From Diphasiastrum complanatum (Eukaryota > Streptophyta > Lycopodiopsida > Lycopodiales > Lycopodiaceae), in assembly GCA_029204225.1 (NCBI GenBank), contig CM055113.1:31604383-31668382 (forward strand): a DNA stretch of 64,000 bases, given 5' to 3'. The stretch's first letter is position 1. The number at the start of each line of letters is the position of its first letter. Below, piece after piece: positions 25,389 to 35,110 of this stretch. Position numbers and translations under genes: made by a program. Below the pieces are notes generated by a model. It saw only the letters and a program-made list of their open reading frames with translations, made no database searches and had not been told where the DNA came from.

Positions 25389-26547
25389 TGGTTGGCTTCT
25401 ATTTACAGTAAGTATTCCATTTTTGGTGATATTTGGATGTTTGATCAAGTTCTAGCATGATTTTGCATTGCTTTGTTGATCAAATCTTACTAACCTTTGT
25501 TTTGTGAGTTGAACTTGTGGATCAAAAGCATATTTCAGGTCTATTGAAGATCAGAGGCTGAAAAGAAACTATTTTGGATCAGATCATAACACCTAATCAT
25601 TTGTGATTGTGAGGCTTGTGCATATTCAATACTAACAATGTTCTTTTCAATCCTATTGTTGACAATCTCCATTCTTGGATGAACACTCTCCTTAAGTGGA
25701 TGAAACTTCTCCTTAAGTGGATGACAAATGCTCTTTTGAGTGAGTTGTAATTCTCCTAAAGGCTGAGCAAAGCTCCCATTTGGATGAAAGATCCCCTTTT
25801 TGGGTGAACATATTGCAAGCTCCATTGTGAAGAGCATATTGTAAAGATTGTCATCAATTTTGGCATAATTTTTGGTGTACTTTGTTGAGCATGTAAGTAA
25901 CTCTCCTTATGTAATTTGATTGGAGCATTTGCTGGAAGGTGTTAACCATTATGCAAGTGTGTTTTCAGGTTCTTAACAGGTTGAGGAACATTCTCATGTG
26001 AAGTGATCTTAGATCTACATCTAAACACCAAGATTTGACAAGATAGTGAAGCTAGTCTTGTGATTCACTAAGTGTGCTCATTCATTCACCTCTAAATCTT
26101 GTATTTATCACTTGCTGGAGTTTATAAACTTTTAGAAGTGTGGTTTACATGTGGTTTTACAGGTTGAATCAATATCTTAGTGTGTTGATCATATGTTGAT
26201 CAAGTTTGTTCATTACTAGGTAATCTTGGCATCCTAGTTTTGGGTATTTTCTAAGAATGCAAGTAACTCTTCACACCATAACTTGATTTGGTCACTTGCT
26301 GGAAAGTTTGAGAGCTTAAGCAAGAGTGTGTTCAGGTTGGTTTGATTTTGTAATCCATTCTTAGTGTGTGCAAAGTGTTGCATGTGTTTCAATCTTCCTT
26401 TCTATGCTTGGAAACCATCTAGGTTCAAGATAGAAGTGTTTTAGGGTCCTAAATCTTCATAGATCTCTTTATCTATCATTTGTTGAGAGAAAAGTGAGTG
26501 CTAAGTGCTTTAGGACAGAACCTAAAAGTTGAAGAAACATTAGAATC
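25389..26547 (+). other. Untranslated leader with internal repeats
   Basis: About 1.16 kb without a long ORF. An 82-base block (25,889-25,970; GTAAGTAACTCT...TTGCTGGAA...TTTTCAGGTT) recurs, diverged, at 26,258-26,338, with a third partial copy near 26,110-26,165 (CACTTGCTGGAG...ACAGGTTG). CTCCTTAAGTGGATGA is repeated at about 25,690 and 25,711. It may hold packaging or dimerisation signals; that is inference. Confidence 0.6.
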
Positions 26548-29067
26548 ATGGCTTCCAATGGTGGGATCATGCTAGAGTCTAGTGAAAGGTTGAGTTCATC
26601 AAACTACTCTACTTGGAAAGTGAGGATGGAGTCCTTACTTGAGTTGAATGAACTCATGGACATAGTTGTGGGAATTGAAGAAAGACCTCTAATTCTTCAA
26701 GAGCAACTAAATTTTGATAGAAGGGCTAAAAGAGCCTTACATATCATAAAGATGAATGTTACCAATGAACTTCTTAAAGAAGTTGGTAAATGTACTTCTT
26801 CAAGTGAAGCATGGAATGCTTTGAAGAAGATCTATGAGTCCAAATCCACATCTAGGGTTCTCACCCTAAGAAGGCAAATCTTCCAAAGTTGTCAAAGAGA
26901 GGGAGAGAGTGCACATTCATTTGTCTTGAAGGTTAAATCCTTGAATGATGATCTAGCATGCATAGATGAAAGCATAAAGGATGGGGAACTAGTTCAAGTC
27001 ATGTTGAATGGTTTGCTTGATGAACATTCTAACCTTGTACAATGCTTTGCTATACAAAAGTCCTTGCCAAGTGTCAATGACTTGCAAGAGATCTTGGTGG
27101 CTGAAGAGCATAGGTTGCAAGCCAAAGGTGGTGGTGCATCAACACAAGGTGGAGATGAAGAAGCTCTTTTCACAAAGGGCAAGTTCAAAGGCAAGTGGTC
27201 CAAGCAAGGTAGTTTGGAGCATGGAAAGCATTCTTCTTCTTTGCAAAGTAGGAAGCAAGATAAGTCCAAGTTCAAATGTTTTTATTGTGGAGTGAAAGGA
27301 CATTTTGCAAATGAATGCCATAAGAAACAAAATGCTAGATCTAGGTTGAGATCTAATGTACTTCTTGGAGATGATAATTGTTGTGCTAACTTGGCAAGCT
27401 TTGGTGAATCTATGGTCAATTTTTTGGATCCATTGGATCTTGAAGATGGACTAGTGCTACCTACTAGTCAAATGGAGTCATGTGGTGCTAAATTAGTATC
27501 ATGTTTGAACTCTTCTACTCATAGATTTTCAAGTCTTGGTGGCTCTTCAATGGAACTAGATGGCAAGTGCAAAAATGGAAAAGGTAAGGAAGGAGCTAAC
27601 TTCATCAATGGAGTTGATGAAGATTCTTCTTTGGAAGTGATTGTTGCTAATGACTTGTTTGTTCATATGGAAAAAGATGGAGATGCTAAGTGTCATTCTT
27701 TGCAAGAAGATGGTTGTTCTTCTAATTCTTTTCATATTGATGTATGTAATCATGTGGGAAAAGATGATGGTGCTTTGAGCATGCTTGAAGGAAATGGTTC
27801 TTTTACATCTTTTTGTGATAAAGTCATTTGTGCAACAAGTGGTGTCACATTTCTTCATAAAAAGAGTAGATCAAAGGTTTCTATCATGAGACTTGGTGAG
27901 GGAGATCACAAGTCAAAAGGAAGAGAAGTATGTGAAGTGTTCAAAGTAGGATGTACTTTGAATGATGTTTTTATGAACGATAGTGAGGAAGAATCATTAT
28001 CATATGACTCATTACCTAAATCATTGAGTAGAAGTTCATGTTTGAAAAGAGAGAGTACTTCAATCACTCTTATGTTGAAGGTACTAAGGATTCTTTTCTT
28101 GGCTTCTAATATTCAAGAGTCTTCTACTTCTTATGGTGCAACTATCAAGAGGGAGGTTTCTAACTTTTGTGGTGCTAGCATTAAGAGGGAGTCTTGTGAA
28201 GGAAAGGGCAATGGAAGAGTGGTTCTTGGGAAGATCCAAAGCATGGATCTAACATCTCTTCATCAACTCAAAGCATTCTATGATTGTGGTGGATTGTTCA
28301 TTCATGGTCAAGATGGCAAAAGGTTGGTTGAAGAAGACTACATGGAGCAACTCAAGTGGCAACTTCTTCAAGGCAAGGGAGATATCATTGGTGAGCTTAT
28401 TGAGGTTTGTTATGAACTCAAGAGGGCTGTTTTGATTAGGTTTGATACTCATCTTCACCTACTCTACTTCATGTTAAATGGAAATGTTGGAATCTATCTT
28501 TTGGTTTATGATGGTGGCATTGTTTTCACTAACTATAGTGAAGGGTCAAATTTGAGCATTGATGAGATCTTGTGGGATCTTAATCATGTGTTTGAGAGGG
28601 AGTATCTTCAGAGTTTCAGATCTGAAGATGTTCACATATGCAAGATCTTTGATGTCTTATTGGAAGATCAAGAGGTTGATCTTGGATTGCTTCATCAACA
28701 CCAAGAGACAAGTGGCAATTCGAAGCTAGTGAAAAGCATCAAAGAAGAGACAAATGGTCAAGGCATTTTGGATCTGTTTTTACAGGTTCTTGAAGGTTCA
28801 AGTAAGGTCTTTGGAGCTGCAAGGAAGTGTCTTCTTACTCTATCTCACTTGCCTAATCTCATGTATGAACATTGTTATGTCAATGTGTTGAAATTGTCAA
28901 ATTTCAATAAAACTAGTTCCATAGTTTTGCATCCTTTGGATCTTGGAGATGGAATAGTTATCATTGCTGGTTTGTATGATCAAGTACATGAATTCATTCA
29001 GATCTTGAAAGGTATTGAAGTGTCAATATGTTTTCTTTTGAACAAAGTTCAAGATCTAGTATTCTAG
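26548..29067 (+). CDS. Copia Gag fused to a long unrecognised C-terminal region (839 aa)
   Basis: Intact 839-residue ORF. Residues 1 to about 200 are copia Gag (NYSTWKVRMESLLELNELMD, NVTNELLKEVGKCTSSSEAW, ALKKIYESKSTSRVL). A CCHC zinc knuckle CFYCGVKGHFANEC lies at residues 244-257 with all four ligands. Plant copia Gag-Pol would next show the protease DSGA, then integrase and RT; none is present. Instead about 580 residues follow, first Ser/Gly/Asp-rich (260-560), then more hydrophobic and possibly folded (from about 565: MDLTSLHQLKAFYDCGG, IGELIEVCYELKRAVLI, MLNGNVGIYLLVYDGGIVF). I cannot assign this part. Because the LTRs look identical and the ORF is open over 2.5 kb, it is likely under recent selection or copied from a functional master. 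Confidence 0.85.
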   Translation: MASNGGIMLESSERLSSSNYSTWKVRMESLLELNELMDIVVGIEERPLILQEQLNFDRRAKRALHIIKMNVTNELLKEVGKCTSSSEAWNALKKIYESKSTSRVLTLRRQIFQSCQREGESAHSFVLKVKSLNDDLACIDESIKDGELVQVMLNGLLDEHSNLVQCFAIQKSLPSVNDLQEILVAEEHRLQAKGGGASTQGGDEEALFTKGKFKGKWSKQGSLEHGKHSSSLQSRKQDKSKFKCFYCGVKGHFANECHKKQNARSRLRSNVLLGDDNCCANLASFGESMVNFLDPLDLEDGLVLPTSQMESCGAKLVSCLNSSTHRFSSLGGSSMELDGKCKNGKGKEGANFINGVDEDSSLEVIVANDLFVHMEKDGDAKCHSLQEDGCSSNSFHIDVCNHVGKDDGALSMLEGNGSFTSFCDKVICATSGVTFLHKKSRSKVSIMRLGEGDHKSKGREVCEVFKVGCTLNDVFMNDSEEESLSYDSLPKSLSRSSCLKRESTSITLMLKVLRILFLASNIQESSTSYGATIKREVSNFCGASIKRESCEGKGNGRVVLGKIQSMDLTSLHQLKAFYDCGGLFIHGQDGKRLVEEDYMEQLKWQLLQGKGDIIGELIEVCYELKRAVLIRFDTHLHLLYFMLNGNVGIYLLVYDGGIVFTNYSEGSNLSIDEILWDLNHVFEREYLQSFRSEDVHICKIFDVLLEDQEVDLGLLHQHQETSGNSKLVKSIKEETNGQGILDLFLQVLEGSSKVFGAARKCLLTLSHLPNLMYEHCYVNVLKLSNFNKTSSIVLHPLDLGDGIVIIAGLYDQVHEFIQILKGIEVSICFLLNKVQDLVF

Positions 29068-29621
29068 TGTTGGCAAATTGGCAACTTGTTGACATTGTAG
29101 GATCAAGCGTTGTGTGCAAATCTTGTGGAGGTACTTCAAGTATTTCAAGTTCAGGTTTTGGTCATTCAAATGGAGTAGGGAACACATCTTTTTGGCATTC
29201 ATTCACTCAAAGGCTTTCATGGATTGAAGATCTACAAAGGCAAGGTGGTGATGGAAGTTCATTCATGGAGATACATGTTGCATTCACTATATGTATAGTG
29301 AAATGTGGAGGAGGCATGCAAACACTTGTTGATCACTTTCATTTACAACTTGTTTGCTGCTATTTTACAGAGAAACCAGAGATGGATACATGGAGGAATT
29401 CATTAATTGAGATTCTATGTTCTTTTACATGTACCATTTTTATGATTCTATGTAAAATTGATGTAAGAAATAGTGAAGCATCCTATATGGACACTATTAT
29501 CTATATCAATTATGTTGTGTCCTATTTTGTACATATTAGGATCCTTGAGAAGAGATCTATTCTGATGATGGAGATCATTCTTAAGTTGGAACAAAGTAGT
29601 GTTGTAAAACTAGCAAGTTAA
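29028..29621 (+). CDS. Overlapping downstream ORF, 197 aa, unrecognised
   Basis: Starts 40 bases before the end of the long ORF in another frame and stops 13 bases before the 3' LTR. Mixed hydrophobic segments (SLIEILCSFTCTIFMILC; YINYVVSYFVHIRIL) could be membrane-associated, but I see no signal peptide or known domain. The overlap would allow frameshift or re-initiation; equally it may be a decayed tail of the pol region. Treat as a hypothetical ORF. Confidence 0.4.
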   Translation: MFSFEQSSRSSILVLANWQLVDIVGSSVVCKSCGGTSSISSSGFGHSNGVGNTSFWHSFTQRLSWIEDLQRQGGDGSSFMEIHVAFTICIVKCGGGMQTLVDHFHLQLVCCYFTEKPEMDTWRNSLIEILCSFTCTIFMILCKIDVRNSEASYMDTIIYINYVVSYFVHIRILEKRSILMMEIILKLEQSSVVKLAS

Positions 29622-29634
29622 GTTGAAGAGGGAG
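29622..29634 (+). other. Polypurine tract
   Basis: AGTTGAAGAGGGAG runs directly up to the TG of the 3' LTR, the expected site of plus-strand priming. Confidence 0.85.
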
Positions 29635-30281
29635 TGTGAAAATTGTCAACATTTCCTTGTCTAGTTTTAGGCCAAAATTGCTAAAAATGGCACATAGTTT
29701 AGGATCTGACTTTTCACACGTGTGAAACAGGTCTAGATATTTTTAGTAAGTGTATTTTTTCAGTATGAAGAAGTGTCAAACTTCAAGACCTTCGAAATGA
29801 GTCCATTTTCATGTATTTTGGACATATATGCCAATTTTACCTATATAGGGCATATTTTAGGTAAGGAGGGTCTAGAGAGAGGAGAGAGAGTCATCTCTCT
29901 CAGCTATATATAGCAGGTAGGCCGTGGAGAAACAGGTTGGAGCAGATCCATTGTATTCATTTGCTTAATGAGAGATTTTTCTATTGGGTTCTCCTTCCAT
30001 TGTTGGCATTGTGTAGTGATTGAGTTCAAGCTTTGTGTGTATGATCTTAGGTGCTTTCCAAAAGTGGTAGGCTGATGTATTATGGACTGTATAATGCTAT
30101 TTTGGGCCGCACTTGATGTTTATGGAAGTTTCCATTTGTGATAAATGCTTTTTGATCAAGTTCTTTGCATTCTAGGTAGCATAGAATGTGTTGCCAATTC
30201 CTAGCTTATGTAGTTTGGAGTGCAAGCATTCAAGCCAATGATCTTGGAGTTTAGATCCACTTAGGATCTGTATTTTTCACA
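29635..30281 (+). repeat. 3' LTR of the young element
   Basis: 647 bases, same start and end as the 5' LTR and no mismatch seen on reading side by side. TATA at 29,904-29,912. Followed by the right copy of the ATTCA duplication. Confidence 0.95.
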
Positions 30282-31036
30282 ATTCACACCAGCAACAAAG
30301 CATCTGCTCATCCCTTATCATACCAAGTAAGATATATTAAATGCTTGTTGTTGTTTTATGCATTAACATTAGCATTGTCAATGGAAATAGTTCTCATAAT
30401 TGCAGCTAAAGAAATTTCAATCTTATTATGCAGTGACCACTGGAGTTTAAACCTGATCTCTATTAAGAGATCTGTAGATAATAGTATTAAAGGTTTTTGT
30501 GTCAAGATGAATTCGGCGAGAAATACGCATAAGGATGTAGATATATACCTTCCATATTTAAGTAAATATATTCCCACATATATTCCCCATTTCGTGGACT
30601 GGCAAATCGTCAGTTTGGAGGTAAACTCTGTCTTTCTTAATAACATTTTGTAATTAGTATTCTAATGTAATTGTTTCATTCTAATTCATTCTGTTTCATA
30701 ATTGATTTCTTGTGTGCTGATTTTTTTGTAGCATCCTAGCAAAATGATTCATTCAGCTATGGGTGGTACACACTATACAATGCAAAGTTATTTTTTGAGT
30801 GGTTCAACCTTCAGCAAGAAGTTGATATTTCTGAGGTAATAAATTCTGTTTATTCTTATTTTGGAATCATGATTAGCTTTCTATTTTGTTGATGTTTTTA
30901 GCCATTACTAATACATGAATGTTCTATTTTGCAGTTTACACTTCCTGAGTACACATCAAGCCAGGTGTATAGATTTAGGCGAGAAATTATCCTGAGTATA
31001 CTGGGTAGGGTGTTATCCGAATTTTTTATGACATAA

Positions 31037-33052
31037 TTCGGGCTAAAAATGAGCTATTTGAAGTTTATTTGACTCCTATAAGAGGTCTCATAATGGTTAT
31101 TTACTATTTTTAGTAAATAAATTGGCATGACATTAGCAGTATGGCTATATTTAGACATGATGCCAGTTTTACTCTATAAAGTTTAGAGATGATATCTACA
31201 GTAATAATTGCCTTCCAATTGGCATAATTAACGTTAATTAGAATTTACGGTTTTTCGGCATTGCCGAGACTGTAGTATGACAATGTACTCATTTTCCTGC
31301 TGTTAATAAACAATGCCCAGATAATTTTAGGTACTAACTTAAAGTTCAAGGGGGTGTCCTAAGGTTAAGGGTTTGAAGACACGTTCAGTTGCGGTTTCTA
31401 ATGGCAAGCAGTTCAAAATTCGAAATGTATTACCTAAAGAAACAGAACGAAATTGCCAGTGCAAAATTGCCAATCTGAAGTACTGAACTGATTTTCAAAT
31501 TGGAATCGATGAGTTAATGACGAAAATTCTTACCGAATTTGGAAGTCTGGTCATCAGACAATTTGCCTGATGTAGGTTATGCTATCATTTGTGAAGTTCC
31601 AGATGGAAGCAAGGGTTGTTTGTTCATTAATGATTATCTGAGTTTCAATTGAAAACAACAATCGAGTCTGTGTCAAGAGAGATGATCACAGAACATTTAG
31701 CCACTCAGATTTCCATTGTGGAAGCAACCCAATGTGCTCATTGCTTAATGTTTGAAATGAATACATAATAAATTTTTGTGAGAAAACTACAATACAGATT
31801 GTAGACAGCCGATTTCCAAAGCCGTGAGTTCGCTTTGGGGTAAGGCATGAAAGGTTTTGTTGAGGATTTCCATCAGCGACTGCCTGATCGGACTGTATGA
31901 GAGCTGTGAGCAGACGTGAAGCAGCCGCGATGCAGGGAAGAAGGCCATCGCTGCTATCATGGCTGCCTGCTACTGAGAAAGTTGCCTGCAGATCGCTGAA
32001 ATCCATCGCTATTATCTGGATTCCCTGTTGGTCGTAGAAGAAATTGATTTAGCCTGAGGAGCGACTCTGTTCCTGAGGAGAGGACCCATTCCATCGCGAC
32101 TTCTGATGTGACCTCTTTCATCCACGCTACAGAGCCCACGACCTCCTTCTGGCTGAGTGAAAGAGACAGCCCGTGAAAGATTCAAGTGCCCACAATTCTA
32201 CAATATCTGGGTGTTCGTTTTTTGAAGCACTGACCTTATACTGAGGAAATCCAAGGGATTTGCAACAGTCTATAATTTGAAGAGCCGGACCTGACTGCTG
32301 ACTGAGAAGAACCCTTAACCTTTGGACAGGCCCTGGAAAGTTAAGGCAGTGATTACCTGACTCTCTGAGGTAAAGCATGATCTCAGACTGTGGTAAAAAT
32401 TGAATCTAAGAACTCTAAATGACTGTGACGGTTTTTTTTTTATATAATGTCAAATAACTTCAAGTTTGAAGGCCTGTTTTTAACTTTTAAGAAAGTATTA
32501 TGAAAAAGAGCTCATTAATTATTACAATGACTGCAATATTTTATGATTCTTGAGCAGTGAGAGATTGCAAAGCTAACAACTATATTCACTGAAAGAAGTA
32601 ATTGCGGTTTTCAGATTTATTAATTTTGTGAGGCCTTTATATGATTTGGTAAGGAAAATGAACTAAACCTTATAACGGCCATAACTTTTGCATTTCAAGT
32701 CGGATTTGAATGAACCGAAAAGCAAAAGTGAGTAGAATCATGTGATGAATCTATTGTTGCTGAAAGAAACAGTTTTTGAATAATTGATTGGAAGCTACTA
32801 AGCTATTAGAAATTTAATAAAGAACAAGTCCTATAGTCAGATATATAATAAGTCTTTATTATACCTATATCAACTTGTTGGAACATAAGCTGAATATTAT
32901 CCCCAAAATTGTTGGAACACACAATTTGGGATGTTACTGTGAAGATAAAAAAGAGGAAACATTGTTGGAACATACAATGTTGATGTCATACTGATACTTG
33001 TACTTGAGTGGTTTTAAAGAACAAAAATTGAGTAAATATACTATGAACTAAT
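31037..33052. other. Non-coding stretch after the Ulp1 pseudogene
   Basis: No domain recognised. Short minus-strand open stretches at 31,686-32,378 have no motif. A GGTTTTTCGGCATTGCCGA stem-like sequence occurs at about 31,249. It probably includes the 3' part of the older element, whose end I cannot fix. Confidence 0.4.
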
Positions 33053-33316
33053 ATGGAGATATTAAGAAATAAGGATGGTATGACTGTTACTATAAATTGT
33101 TGGAACTTTCATCAAATCCATGAACACGATCGTAGAAGTATACTCAAATTTCTATCAGAATTATACTATCAAGAATCAATTATCCATATATATATTAACA
33201 TTGAGTACACACTAGACGAAGAGTGTTGGGCTACCGTAAATAGTGAGATAAGTGAAACTATTATTGAATTGTTACCTGAAGGTAGCTATTCTATTTTAGC
33301 CCCGTTACATTTATGA
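33053..33316 (+). CDS. Small hypothetical ORF, 87 aa
   Basis: Opens at ATG 33,053 and stops at 33,316. It reads like a plausible small globular protein (NCWNFHQIHEHDRRSILKF...YINIEYTLDEECW) but matches nothing I know. No neighbour supports it; it may be a remnant exon of the older element. Confidence 0.2.
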   Translation: MEILRNKDGMTVTINCWNFHQIHEHDRRSILKFLSELYYQESIIHIYINIEYTLDEECWATVNSEISETIIELLPEGSYSILAPLHL

Positions 33317-33859
33317 AGAGTTTGGAACACTCTTTTATATAAAATACGGTGTATCCTATAAAGATTCAGGATTGACTGATAGAGAATCATCGATACTCGC
33401 GTAAAGTGAGATCTGATACTTGATTTTGCTAATTTACCCCTTTGAACATTTCTAGTTAGTTCAATCCCTTGCTAGAAAATAGTTTAACATAGGGCAAGGC
33501 TTCAGCCTCTCGTTATTGATGATGGTGCAAAGGATGATGTAGTTATACTAAATTAAGATTAGAACAAATATAGATAGCATAGAACAAAAATACATGTATA
33601 GAATTCATAGAAAAATATAAATTGATATATCAAATGCTGCTCCATTTTATGAATTTGGGAGCACAAAATACATGTACTGATGCCCAACTTGGGTTTTCAT
33701 TTACTGAATGACTAAAGTTTATTTGAAACTATTGTTCTCCCACAATGGTGATTGTTTTAGGTAGATCTTTGCAGCACGTTATCAGCTCCTGTCTTTTTCG
33801 CATCTATGACATGACAAATATTAGTGAATGTGCAATTGTAAATGATAACATTTTCTATT

Positions 33860-35110
33860 ATTTTGCTCTATTTTGAGATGGCAATAAACATAAAGTACTT
33901 ACAAGTCTTCCGTTGATGATAAATCTGAAATATGTTGGTAGATTGGTTTGTAATAGCATGAGCTCTGTTCTGATAAAATCAAGCTTCCAATGCTCTTCCA
34001 CCTCAACCATAGTCAAATATTCCTCATTATAGATAATGCTTATCTCCATTCGGTTTATATGACCATTTAGCTCAAAGTCTTGATCCAGTGGTAGCCATGT
34101 ACCTTCAATTTTCTTGTATCTCTCGTAGCTAAATGTGAGACTGAGCATTTGCTTTTCGATATGATAACGAAAGATCGTTGAGGACTTTTAAATCCTGCAT
34201 TCTATGTTATTATTTGTTTTACTATCCCAACCTTGATCCATGAGATCTGACAAAGTTTCATCTGATAAATCCTTGCAAACAAATAAAGTTGGTGTCCTAC
34301 AAACACTAGCACTCGAGAAAAAATCAACAAATATATGTAATGAGATATACCAACTTAGGTGAACAATTTTTGAGCCTGTGCTTATCATAGCATTTCTAAT
34401 ATCAATGAGTAGCTTGCATCTCAAGGATTCAGAAACAATGATGTCAGGAGTAGGCCACTCATCACTTTGAAAACTAGGCAATGGAATTGCTTTGAGCTTG
34501 CCAAAACCTCCATTTGTTTGTGGTGTATATAAAGATTCATAAAATTAGATACCACAATCTGCAAGTTCCTTTGGACTTCGTCCTCTGTATTGCAGCTTTC
34601 CAACATCAGAGTGAATCACGTCTAATATTCCTGCGAGTGATTGTGCGGGCTCCCACTCAATTATGCATGATGGATATAAATCTGAAAGAAAAAAATAATG
34701 TTGAAACATTTAAATCATAATCTGAAGAGAATCAATAAAGGAAATCATCTATGATTGTTGTAGAGTGCATATGTTTTGATGTACTTACAATTACATTTTT
34801 TATGATCATGAGGATTGATATCATGTACTTTGATTTCTGAATGCATATATACATGTTGTACTAAGGCTTCTGATATCGATTGACCTCCCGGGGTAGTCTT
34901 AAACTCCAAAATTTTTGCTTTCCAACAAGATTTGTAAGTCATTTTTGCTCTTTTCTTTTGTCGGAAATTGCCCTTTGATGATGGATGCAGCAATACCTAA
35001 GAGTTCTTCGTATATTTTGTTGGCTTCAAGTTATCAGCTTCATCTTTCTCATTGTAAAGAATCACATAATCGATTGTAGATCTGGGTCTCCTTGCCATTG
35101 TTGTTTTCAA
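33860..35110 (-). pseudogene. Unrecognised multi-exon protein gene remnant
   Basis: Minus-strand coding traces in order: MARRPRSTIDYVILYNEKDE (near 35,095), TYKSCWKAKILEF...VHDINPHDHKKCN (34,790-34,945), then across a GT-AG intron (GTAAGTAC donor; TTTCTTTCAG acceptor near 34,684) YLYPSCIIEWEPAQSLAG...YRGRSPKELADCGI. One in-frame TAA follows, then PSFQSDEWPTPDIIVSESL...NAMISTGSKIVHLS, and after further introns WLPLDQDFELNGHINRMEIS...LPTYFRFIINGRLV near 33,900. The intron preserves frame, so this was a real gene. I do not recognise the family. It lies tail-to-tail with the Ulp1-like unit and could be a gene of the same older element or of another. Confidence 0.45.

Larger units (their letters stand above)
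24725..30286 (+). mobile_element. Young non-autonomous copia-like LTR retrotransposon, complete with TSD
   Basis: A complete element, 24,730-30,281 (5,552 bases), flanked by the 5-base duplication ATTCA (24,725-24,729 and 30,282-30,286). The two LTRs are both 647 bases and I see no difference between them, so insertion was recent. The order is LTR, PBS, a leader of about 1.2 kb, one long Gag-type ORF, a shorter overlapping ORF, polypurine tract, LTR. No protease, integrase, reverse transcriptase or RNase H motif is found in any frame, so it must be mobilised by a related copia element. The Gag N-terminus resembles those at 21.8 kb. It interrupts exon 1 of the Ulp1-like gene in the sense direction. 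Confidence 0.93.
24546..31036 (+). pseudogene. Ulp1-type (C48) cysteine protease, split by an LTR retrotransposon
   Basis: Ulp1 proteases cleave SUMO, and C48 members are common passengers of plant DNA transposons. Exon 1 (24,546-24,729) reads SDSVIESGLTLLQ...FLFQAF and continues after the inserted element (30,287-30,326) into LLIPYHT. A GT-AG intron (donor 30,327, acceptor ending 30,433) joins to NDHWSLNLISIKRS, where DHW carries the catalytic His. Exon 2 ends 30,620 (DWQIVSLE). Exon 3 is 30,732-30,835 (HPSKMIHSAMGG...YTMQSY). Exon 4 is 30,935-31,036 (TSSQVYRFRREIILSIL). The catalytic Cys motif expected after GG (DCG) is not present, and a 1-base shift in the T run at about 30,791 breaks exon 3. 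The four exons and splice sites still fit a recently intact gene. Confidence 0.72.

Noticed and set aside
26548-29067. Hidden reverse transcriptase or integrase in the 839-residue ORF
   Set aside because: No YVDD, DSGA, HHCC or TPQQNG-type motif is found in this or other frames between the LTRs.
30434-30835. An active Ulp1 SUMO protease
   Set aside because: The DCG active-site cysteine motif is not seen, exon 3 has a frameshift, and exon 1 is split by a retrotransposon.
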